Source: Asterionellopsis glacialis (taxonomy: Eukaryota; Bacillariophyta; Plagiogrammaphyceae; Rhaphoneidales; Asterionellopsidaceae). Taken from it: a DNA stretch of 15,365 nucleotides. A program made the position numbers and the translations under genes. The stretch lies in assembly GCA_014885115.2 (NCBI GenBank), contig WKLE02001238.1, forward strand, positions 1 to 15,365. The letters are read 5' to 3'. Within the stretch, counting starts at the first letter, position 1. Every line of letters starts with the position of its first letter. Shown piece after piece: positions 8,274-15,021 of the stretch. A model generated the notes under the pieces. That model was not told the origin of the DNA. It saw nothing but the letters and a program-made list of their open reading frames with translations, and made no database searches.

Positions 8274-8348
8274 TGCCCTATGCCAGTGCACACAGCAGTT
8301 GGGTTACAACAATCAACTCAGGGATTACACAAAAGACAAGAGAAGACT
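8274..8348. mobile_element. Solo-LTR-like insert, first part
   Basis: This is the first 75 bp of an insert of about 396 bp that continues at 13949-14269. It begins TGCCCTATGCC and its far end is GTGTAGTGCA, so it has TG...CA ends with the CTACT target duplication. That is what an LTR-retrotransposon solo LTR leaves after LTR-LTR recombination. It shows no clear similarity to the other three LTRs here beyond the terminal bases, so it belongs to a different family. Confidence 0.65.
8344..8348 (+). repeat. Target-site duplication AGACT, left copy
   Basis: AGACT directly precedes the TGCA start of the younger element at 8349 and is repeated at 13944-13948 directly after its TGCA end at 13943. 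Five-base duplications are usual for Ty3/gypsy integration. Confidence 0.9.
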
Positions 8349-8878
8349 TGCACTATGCTGACAACAATTGTGAAAAGTGATAGAGAAAATATTGAATATG
8401 AAGTAGAGTTTGTTAGAGTGAATAAATTATGAGCTATTTTAGACTTTTTCTAAAAATACCCGACAATCCATCAATTTGTCTTTGCAACTCAAATGCAGTA
8501 CAGGATCCTACAGTGGATCTACTTAGAGTTCCGTTTCCAACGGAGTTTGGTTTTAACATATGAACCAAACTCCCTGAGGCAGCCAATTGGAAGGTGCCGA
8601 GTCGGCGCATCAATGTGTTCTGTTGTGACACATTGTGTGCCCGCTGCGGAGTGGAATTTGATACGCTTCGATCGTGACATCAGCGTTTGCATGAATGCTG
8701 TGTGTCACTGCACATTTGCCTCTGTCTGCTTGATGATGTCATCAAGTCATCTTGTCTGTCTGTGTGATGAGGTCATTGCGTCATTACGCCTGTCCGGTCC
8801 ATGACGTGATCGCATCACGGTCTGTCTGTACTACAGATGATTGACATATCGCGCGAGTCTTGCGACTTGCCTACTGCA
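8349..8878 (-). repeat. 3' LTR of the younger gypsy element
   Basis: This 530-bp repeat matches 13414-13943 along its whole length, with roughly 30 to 40 differences by eye and compensating single-base indels. Many differences are C/T or G/A at CpG sites. On the + strand it starts TGCACTATGCTGAC and ends GCCTACTGCA. A cluster of TGACG/TGATGTCA-type half-sites lies at about 8731-8820. Confidence 0.93.
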
Positions 8879-8890
8879 CTTGCCCCCATG
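8879..8890 (-). promoter_or_regulatory. Polypurine tract for plus-strand priming
   Basis: On the - strand this reads CATGGGGGCAAG, ending exactly where the 3' LTR begins (TGCAGTAG). The old element has CATGGGAGCAAG at the same place (7605-7616). In LTR retroelements the RNase-H-resistant purine run here primes second-strand DNA synthesis. Confidence 0.75.
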
Positions 8891-8915
8891 TCCAGCGATC
8901 TAGTACTTAGGATGT

Positions 8916-9341
8916 CTATGCAGCAGCGGCAGGGTGGTAAGGTTTAACGCGACAAATATTGAGTCTGTCAAGTACTGGTCCATGTTGTAACGTTACGGTA
9001 CCATTGCAGTGTACTTGACAAATGATGAACGGTCCATCGCGTGTTCGTTCGTATTTACGCGGGTTGGACTTATCGTTTTCTAGTAGGGCCTTGTCTCCTA
9101 CTTTCCAATCGTGTTCGATTATCTTAGCGTTTTCACACTGATTGTTACTAGCTATTCTAGCTTGTTTCCTACTATGTATGTGTTCCCAGTTTGCTTCGTG
9201 TTGAACGTTAAATATCATATCTCTACCAAAAACTAGCTGGCCAGGCGTAGCTTGGAGAGTAGTATGATAAGTGGAATGTACAGCGTATGCTACGGCAGTG
9301 AGTACACCAGCCCAGGGGTTTTCTTTGGTACTATGTTGTAC
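8916..9341 (-). pseudogene. Integrase C-terminal part, younger element
   Basis: This continues the integrase core in the same frame after a TAG at 9342-9344. It reads NPWAGVLTAVAYA, HTTLQATPGQLVFGRDM and then, from 9218, the C-terminal DNA-binding region with IEHDWKVGDKALLEND and NGTVTLQHG, ending in RVKPYHPAAAA at the pol stop (8916). That stop lies about 37 bp before the 3' LTR, as usual for the end of pol. I see no chromodomain. The old copy has GAG (Glu) at the position of the TAG, so the stop is a later mutation. Confidence 0.85.
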
Positions 9342-9937
9342 CTAGTAGGTCTGTATCATATTGCCCACTACTTGATGTATCCTCTCCACTATGGCATTTG
9401 CCTGTGGGTTACAGGTAGTGATCTGTTTGCGCTTGATGTGGTATTCATCATCTAGCATACTACGGAAATCCTTCATGAATTCCATACCTCTGTCAAAAGT
9501 GACTTGCGTAGGCTTTGGGTATCGTGTAAACCACTGTTGTTCTACTATGTTGGCAATTTTGATACTGCTCCTTTTGGACCAAGGGGCAATCTCAAACCAT
9601 CCTGTAGCTGGGTCGATCATAGTAACACAGCATAGGGTTAAGTCCTTGCAACCTTTCCTTGAGATCATGTAAGGTCCTATGAGATCCACACATAAGCGAT
9701 CCCATGGTATAGCTTCTGCGTCTTTTTCAGGCAGGTGCCTGTACTTCTTACTTTGACTCTTGTTCAGTTGACAGATGTGGCATGTTTTACAGTAGGTTGT
9801 TATGTGTTTGCGCAGTTTAGGCCACCATAAGTACTGTCATATTGTCTCTTCGGTATGGGTCTTACTACCAGGATGACATAAGTACGTGTGGTACCATTGT
9901 ACCATGTGTTTCTGTAATGTTGATGGAACGCACATTT
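9342..9937 (-). pseudogene. Integrase zinc-binding domain and catalytic core, younger element
   Basis: The frame from about 9937 carries the HHCC zinc-binding region (WYHTYLCHPGSK, then CKTCHICQLNK), interrupted by TGA at 9837-9839 in the ETI-stop-Q block. The core follows: CVTMIDPATGWFE (first Asp, near 9612), TFDRGMEF (second Asp) and CNPQANAIVERIHQ (Glu). Exactly 35 residues separate the second Asp from the Glu, the classical D,D-35-E spacing. Integrase inserts element DNA into the genome and gives the five-base duplication seen here. All three catalytic residues survive, so loss of function comes from the stops (9837-9839 and 9342-9344) and the upstream frameshift. The old copy also has a TGA at the equivalent of 9837-9839. 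Confidence 0.9.
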
Positions 9938-10888
9938 TCTATCTTTGTAGCATGTAAGGCTGTAAGATTTCCCGCCCCCATGAAATAGGCGTTCAGAGAA
10001 ACCTTTCTTCTTAAGTACATCTCTTTGGAGTTGATTGTCCTTTAATTGATGTTTTAGGATATTGCTGTAACTGAGGGGGAATCCCTTGTCACTATAGCTA
10101 TGCTGAGATAAATGGAGGCAGTACATTTCTGCCATATCTGCGTTGGTTATATAGCATTCCTGAACAGCTTCTGAGTCAGGATCTAGTAGATTGAGACAAG
10201 AGAGCGCATCGGCTACTATGTTATGTTTGCCTTTTATATAGCATAATTTGGGTGCAAATTCTTCTACAAACCATTGCCATCGCACGTGGCATTTGGTTTG
10301 ACATTTATCGTAGGTAAGATTCTTATGATCTGTATGTATAATTACCTTGTGACAGAGTAGTAGGTACCGGTATTCTCTAAGTACCTCTACAATTGATAAT
10401 AGTTCATGATCACCAGTGTCGTATTTAGTTTGAGTATCCATAAGTTTTCTACTGTAGAATACTACAGGCTTCTTGTCCTGAGTAATAACTGCCCCTAGTT
10501 GGTATTTACTGGCATCAGTATATATGTGGAAAGGCTTGTTGAAGTCCGGGTAGGACAGTAGTACTTCTTTGGCTATAATCTTTTTTATATTGTCAAAGAA
10601 TATTTGTTGTTCTTTCCCCCATTTGAATTTAACCCCTTTGCCTTGTAGCTTAGTTAGAGGTGCCAGTACGTGGGATCTATGTATCCACATTTGTTTATAG
10701 AAATTAACCATCCCTACGAAAGAGCGTATTTTCTTAGTAGTCGTAGGTGGTGCTATGTTTAGTATGGCAGCGACCTTATGATTTAATGGCCTTATGCCCT
10801 TGCAACATACGTGGAATCTGAGATAGTCCATTTTGGTTTGCCTGAAAAAGGATTTCTCTGCGTTGACTTTAAGTCCTGCTTCCTGTAG
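9938..10888 (-). pseudogene. RT connection and RNase H domain, younger element
   Basis: After TGA 10889-10891 the same frame continues with QEAGLKVNAEKSFF, then from 10831 the thumb/connection (IRSFVGMVNFYKQMW, LAPLTKL, FKWGKEQQ) and the RNase H domain. Its acidic residues are all present, counted from the Met at 10831: D106 (YTDAS), E143 (DHELL), D168 (HTDHKNL) and D208 (VADALS). RNase H removes genomic RNA during reverse transcription. The usual LSRL after the last Asp reads LSCL, consistent with a CGT to TGT change. True homology ends near 9938, where the frame slips to the integrase frame; the remaining open frame to 9800 is out-of-frame sequence. Confidence 0.9.
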
Positions 10889-11562
10889 TCATTGTAGTAC
10901 TAAATCCATCTTGCATAAATGATCTTTGAAATTGTCCATTGTAAGTAGCAATAGATCATTGATGTACACGTGTATGAATTCTAGGCCACACATAAGTTCG
11001 CTCATCTTCTCTTGGAAAATGTCTGCTGAACTTGCTACTCCCATGGGTAGACGTAAGTATTCGTACTTTCCCCATGGTAGTACGATAGTGCACAGCTTAC
11101 TAGCATCTGCATCTAATTGTATATGGTAATATCCCATATTTAGGTCTAAAGATGACGCATATGAGAAACCTTCAAGTTTTGTAAGTAATTCCTGAATATG
11201 AGGAATAGGGAACAGATGTCATATGATACATTCGTTCAACTTCCTAAAGTCAGAAATAAACCTGATAGTATTGTTTTTCTTAGGTTGTGGAAAGCTAGGG
11301 GCTGCCCATTTGGACCTGTTGACTTTGCGTAGAACTCCTATACACACGAGCTGGTCTACCTCTTCTCTAAGTAGCCAGTTGTATACATGTGGTACAGGAT
11401 AGCCTTTCCTTGATAGGGTTTGGAGCCTTCTTTTATTTCTATACTGACTGGGTTGATGTTCCACATACCCAGGGTACCGTCAAATAGAGGTTTGTACTTT
11501 TTAAGTAATATGTTTAAAGCTGTTCTGTCCTTAGGAGGCAAATGCCAGCATAACCTTGTGAC
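10889..11562 (-). pseudogene. Reverse transcriptase domain, younger element (catalytic box altered)
   Basis: The first part (11562-about 11400) holds YKPLFDGTLGMW and a Lys-Pro block in the gag frame. A frameshift near 11400 leads to KGYPVPHVYNWLLREEVDQL, GVLRKVNRSKWAAPSFP and TIRFISDFRKLNE. A TGA at 11219-11221 follows, and then LFPIPHIQELL, SLDLNMGYYHIQL (motif A Asp at 11146-11144), LRLPMGVASSADIFQ and HVYINDLLLL. The last is motif C, normally Y-x-D-D; here the first Asp is Asn (codon AAT, 10960-10958), which should abolish polymerase activity. The domain ends at TGA 10889-10891, where related elements have Arg. Confidence 0.9.
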
Positions 11563-11847
11563 TTAGTCTAGGTCAGCCTTGTCATAGGTAGTGGCCAATA
11601 TCTTGTCCATGCAACTAGTGGCTTTGCGTACTTGTTGAGGCTCGGTGAGTTCCTGTAACATACTGTACCTTTCCTTGATCTCATAATCAGTCAATTTCAT
11701 TGGGATGTCTGCGTCCTCCCAAGTCATTACGGACTGTTTATAGTCAAGTATCATACCTAGTTCTTCTAGGAGCTTGCATCCCATTATCATATCGTATGAT
11801 TGTTGACCTTTGGTCCCGTTGACATGACATTCCCATTCAATGGCCTT
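11563..11847 (-). pseudogene. Protease-RT linker, younger element
   Basis: In the gag/protease frame, between TGA 11848-11850 and TAA 11563-11565. It reads IEWECHVNGTKGQQSYDMIM, then LLEELGMILDYKQSVMTWED, and ADIPMKL, a stretch that in Ty3/gypsy elements follows the aspartic protease: the DMIxGxxLLxxLG block ends the retropepsin fold. It shares its frame with both neighbours, so only the two stop codons separate the pieces. Confidence 0.75.
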
Positions 11848-12216
11848 TCACTCATCAAATTTGGGCAATTTGAATATCGCACGGACCTTTTGATTGGTTG
11901 AGAAATTTCTGCCCTTAGTCTTCCAGAGTGTCTTAGGTGCGGGTTTACATTTAAGCTTTTCGCAAAATTTCTTATTTACTATAGTGGCTGAAGTGCCAGA
12001 ATCTAAAAGTACCTTAAGTGGTTTAGTCTTCTGCCTGCGTCCTTTACTTACTAGCATCAACGCAACCATTACCGGACGAGTGTGTCTAGTCTTGGACCGC
12101 TTTCTCGGACTATGTAAGTCCCGGAAAGTATTGCAAGACAGATGATTAGGCATTTCGTAGTTAAATAATTGGTTTTCTATGTAATTTGCTACGTTACTTG
12201 CTACGGGGGTTATATC
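11848..12216 (-). pseudogene. Retropepsin-type aspartic protease, younger element
   Basis: The frame continues directly from gag across TGA 12217-12219, with a first Met at 12153. The catalytic block is KPLKVLLDSGTSATIV (Asp-Ser-Gly at residues 51-53 from that Met), preceded by a basic stretch (SPRKRSKTRHTRP) and followed by FCEKL and LPKFDE. Retropepsins are homodimers that cut the Gag-Pol polyprotein. The frame ends at TGA 11848-11850 within the fold, so the flap and C-terminal block lie in the next segment. Confidence 0.85.
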
Positions 12217-13068
12217 TCATTCTTCATCACTATCAATACTTAAGGTATCAAAGTTGAATTTGTAGCGTTGTTCTACATCAGTATCAGTATCATCAGAATT
12301 CTTGTCGTTATCACTGCGTTTGCGCTTGTTTTTACTAGACAAGTTCTTAGTCAATAAGTCTTTGACTTGAACCGCGATGGCGTTCAATTCCTGCTTGTCG
12401 TACTTGTTGTACAACGGGCACTTGTACTTTGGCTGTTCTTCCTTGCCGACATCTTTCTGATGTTGATCAATGTACTTGTCTAAGGTACGGCATTCACTGG
12501 TATCGTAAGAACTGTTCTTGTGAATCTTACAGTATTTGCGTTTACCTTTATTTGCCTTATGATCTTTACTGTCTCGGCCTTTTGTTGGATTGTTAGGTTT
12601 GTCCTTACGAGGCGGTTTATCCTTGGACCTAGGGCCTGATGGGTCTCCTATGTCATCCGTAACTTCCATACGTTCCAGAAATTCCAGAAATGCTGGCAGG
12701 CCTTTGTCCTGAGGGTCGAATCCTTGACATGTCATTTCCTTGCTCCAAGTAGCAGGAATTCCTAATTCAAGGATCTTGAGTAGTTCTTCATTGGAGAGCT
12801 TAGAATTTTCCTCGGCTCCAGGGAACTTCTCCAAGTAGCCATTAAGCATGTGAAGAGCAGTTTGGTACTCTTGAGATGTTAGTTCAAGTGGCTTCCTGAG
12901 GAATCGGCGCATATAGCGCTTCTGCTTCATGAGCAACTTAAGTGGGAAAAAGTGCTTCTGAAGGTCATCTCCGACCAACTTGAAGTGCTCCACTGTCTTG
13001 TTACCGCGTTGCGTAGCCGCGGTGTTGAATACTTGCAGACCTTCTCTGCGTAGTAATGCACGGGCCAT
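12217..13068 (-). pseudogene. Gag (main part), younger element
   Basis: This 283-residue frame has the Gag pattern I associate with diatom gypsy elements: QKRYMRRFLRKP (residues 49-60), a helical stretch with GYLEKFPG (77-84), then ILELGIPATW (99-108) and CQGFDPQDKG (114-123), FLEFLERME, a Lys/Asp-rich linker (148-178), a zinc-knuckle-like CKIHKNSSYDTSEC (180-193), and an acidic/basic tail. In the knuckle the usual His before the last Thr-x-x-Cys is Tyr, which may weaken zinc binding. Gag forms the virus-like particle and packages element RNA. It ends at TGA 12217-12219, in frame with protease. The first Met at 13068 is probably not the true start, since homologous N-terminal sequence lies upstream in another frame. 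Confidence 0.85.
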
Positions 13069-13341
13069 CTAGTAGTGAGCAGGCCTGGTTGTGATGCGTT
13101 GACTGCGAATCACTTGGCCAGATTATTGAACCAATCCAGTAGTTCTCTAGGAGATACATGATTAAAGTATGGAAACTCCATAGTATACTTTTCTTTGGAG
13201 TTTTGATCTCTGGGATTCAATAACAGGCTAAATTTTGTGTACTGCGCTTTAGCTAGCTTCTTCTCTTCTGTACTCAGAATCTCAAGCAGGATAGGAGGCG
13301 GCGGGTAGCTTCAACCATTGCCTCGGTGTGACAACTTTCAT
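13069..13341 (-). pseudogene. Gag N-terminal remnant and start region, younger element
   Basis: An ATG at 13341 opens a short frame (MKVVTPRQWLKLPAASYP) that stops after about 19 codons. An overlapping frame, open from 13310 to TGA 13110-13112, reads PPPPILLEILSTEEKK, AQYTKFSLLLNP and ELLDWFNNLAK, which looks like the missing Gag N-terminus. Joining to the main Gag frame at 13068 needs another frame change. At least two frameshifts and one TGA therefore lie in the first 90 codons of gag. Confidence 0.6.
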
Positions 13342-13370
13342 GTTGGAGTTAGTTAAGATCAGAATTAAAT

Positions 13371-13413
13371 TGGATAGTAGACTTACCACTTTTTGCGTGG
13401 AGTGTTAACACTA
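13371..13413 (-). promoter_or_regulatory. Expected primer-binding-site region with a 12-bp palindrome
   Basis: Immediately inside the 5' LTR the - strand reads TAGTGTTAACACTCCACG. A perfect 12-bp palindrome, AGTGTTAACACT, occupies 13401-13412. A TGG, the usual first bases of a tRNA-complementary primer site, appears only about 25 bases on (TGGTAAGTCTACTATCC, 13388-13372). I cannot match it to a tRNA with confidence, so the priming mechanism is unassigned. Confidence 0.35.
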
Positions 13414-13943
13414 TGCACTATGCTGACAACAATTGTGAAAAGTGATAGAGAAAATATTGAATATGAAGTAGAGTTTGTTAGAGTGAATAAATTATGAGCT
13501 ATTTTAGACTTTTACTAAAAATACCTGACAATCCATCAATTTGTCTTCGCGACTCAAATGCAGTACAGGATCCTACAGTGGATCTACTTAGAGTTTGCTT
13601 TCCAACGGACTTTGGTTATAACATGTGAACCAAACTCCCCGAGGCAGCCAATTGGAAGGTGCCGAGTGGCGCTTCACTGTGTTCTGTCGTGATGCATCAT
13701 GTATCCTGCTGCAGAGTGGAATTTGATACGCTTCGCTTGTGACATCAGCGTTTGCATGAATGCTGTGTGTCACTGCACATTTGCCTCTGTCTGCTCGATG
13801 ATGTCATCAAGTCATCTTGTCTGTCTGTGTGATGAGGTCATTGCATCATTACGCCTGTCAGGTCCATGACGTGATCGCATCACGGTCTGTCTGTACTACG
13901 GATGATTGACATATCGCACAAGTCTCGCAACTCCCCTACTGCA
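13414..13943 (-). repeat. 5' LTR of the younger gypsy element
   Basis: This 530-bp partner of 8349-8878 carries the element promoter and starts with TGCA on both strands. It ends at 13943, directly before the right AGACT duplication. The divergence between the two LTRs shows that the insertion is not recent, yet it is far closer to its partner than either is to the LTR at 7150-7604. Confidence 0.93.
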
Positions 13944-13948
13944 AGACT
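13944..13948 (+). repeat. Target-site duplication AGACT, right copy
   Basis: It matches 8344-8348 exactly and borders the TGCA end of the younger element. Confidence 0.9.
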
Positions 13949-14269
13949 TGTTTGTTGGTAATGTAAATTAATTATCACGAGTTTAAAGAATTCTTTTTTT
14001 GTAATGTTTGATAATTTGGAGGAAAGTTTTAGTAACCAGTAAAACCTCCATTAGTCAGGCGGACTGCCACGTAACAACATTCCTTGAGTGAAGCTGATGT
14101 CATGACAATCTGCCACATCATCATCGTCTGTCCATCTCCAACAATCTGCCATGTCATCATTGTCCATCTGTCCACTTCACCATTGTCTGTCCAACTGGCC
14201 CGTCTGTGTATGGATGCGTGCATTAGCACTATCATTAAGGATACAACTCACATAGTGATGTGTAGTGCA
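13949..14269. mobile_element. Solo-LTR-like insert, second part
   Basis: This continues the insert begun at 8274-8348 and ends GTGTAGTGCA at 14269, followed by the CTACT duplication. It contains two imperfect direct copies of an ACAATCTGCCA...TCATCAT unit (from 14105 and from 14141, 36-bp period) and repeated GTCTGTCC words. No coding potential is supported; short open frames on both strands here are by-products. With the first part, the insert is about 396 bp without the younger element and its extra duplication. Confidence 0.65.
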
Positions 14270-14274
14270 CTACT
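14270..14274 (+). repeat. Target-site duplication CTACT, right copy
   Basis: It matches 8269-8273. Directly after it the old integrase sequence resumes (ATGTTTGCAATTTTGATACT), which in the younger copy follows CTACT without a break. Confidence 0.8.
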
Positions 14275-14842
14275 ATGTTTGCAATTTTGATACTGCTCCT
14301 TTCAGACCAAGGGGCAATCTCAAACCATCCTGTAGCTGGGTCAATCATAGTAACGCAGCATAGGGTGAGATCTTTGCAACCTTTTCTCTTGATAGGATAG
14401 GGTCCTATGAGATCTACACATAGGCGATCCCATAGTGTGGCTTCTGCATCTTTTTCAGGCAGGTGTCTGTATTTTTTACTTTGAGTCTTGTTCAGTTGAC
14501 AGGTGTGGCAAGTTTTGCAGTAGGTTGTTACATGTGTTCACAAAGTTTAGGCCACCATAAGTGCTGTCAGATTGTCTCTTTGGTACAGGTCTTGCCAGGA
14601 TGACATATGTACCTGTGGTACCATTGTACTGTTAATTTCTGTAGAGTTGACAGAAGGCATATTTTGTTTTTGTAGCATGTAAGGCTATAGGATTTTCCGC
14701 CCCCATGAAATAGGTATTCGAAGAAGCCTTTCTTTTTAAGTGCATCTTGGTGTCTGAGTTGATTTGTCCTTTAATTGATGTTTAAGGATGTCTGGGTAAC
14801 TGAGGGGGAAACCCTCATCACTATCGCTATGCTGTGGCTTAT
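14275..14842 (-). pseudogene. Old-element integrase N-terminal half and RNase H-integrase linker
   Basis: The - strand aligns with the younger element from about 9548 to 10115. It keeps the zinc-binding Cys block (CKTCHTCQLNK) and the first core Asp (MIDPATGWFEIAPW), with scattered frameshifts from small indels, for example near 14535 and 14765. TGA at 14567-14569 sits at the same codon as TGA 9837-9839 in the younger copy. The rest of this integrase is at 7720-8273, on the other side of the nested inserts. Confidence 0.8.
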
Positions 14843-15021
14843 TTAGGCAGTACATTTCACCATATCTTTGTCAGTGATATTGTATTCTGGAACAGCTTCC
14901 ACTTCAGTATCGATTAGATCAAGGCTGGAAAGCACGTCTGCAACTGTATTATGTTCACCTTTTATATAGCATAGTTCAGGTCTGAATTCTTCTATGAACC
15001 ATTGCAAACATGCGTGGCATT
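14843..15021 (-). pseudogene. Old-element RNase H C-terminal remnant
   Basis: It reads LQWFIEEFRPELCYIKGEHN and VADVLSSLDLIDTE, matching residues 186-218 of the younger RNase H frame, including the last catalytic Asp. Homology to the retroelement stops sharply at 15021, within the domain; nothing of the old element's RT, protease or gag is present in the window. Confidence 0.8.

Larger units (their letters stand above)
8349..13943 (-). mobile_element. Near full-length Ty3/gypsy LTR retrotransposon, coding capacity damaged
   Basis: The 5595-bp element has two 530-bp LTRs with TGCA at both ends and AGACT target duplications. It is transcribed on the - strand in the order gag, protease, RT, RNase H, integrase, which is the Ty3/gypsy (Metaviridae) order; copia elements have integrase before RT. 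Its polypurine tract lies beside the 3' LTR. Gag and pol share one frame over 13068-11563, then pol changes frame near 11400 and near 9938. Stops and frameshifts mean it is not autonomous now, although domain-level sequence is well kept. It sits inside a solo-LTR-like insert, itself inside an older relative. Confidence 0.93.

Noticed and set aside
8493..8804. 103-codon + strand frame with many Cys and Val
   Set aside because: It lies entirely inside the 3' LTR and is broken in the partner LTR, so it is not a conserved gene.
8916..9218. Chromodomain at the integrase C-terminus
   Set aside because: The sequence after the DKALLEND block lacks the aromatic cage pattern and ends soon after RVKPYH; nothing supports a chromovirus.
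9391..9672. 93-codon + strand frame
   Set aside because: It is the antisense shadow of the integrase core, whose D,D-35-E motif on the - strand is unambiguous.
11848..13068. Recoding of UGA as an amino acid in this genome
   Set aside because: TGA is the normal stop of the intact gene at 4393-5652, and the old/young comparison shows CGA to TGA mutation, so ordinary decay explains the stops better.
14029..14290. Opposing 68-codon frames
   Set aside because: Both arise from the repeated CTGCCA/GTCATCAT words within the solo-LTR-like insert and have no independent support.
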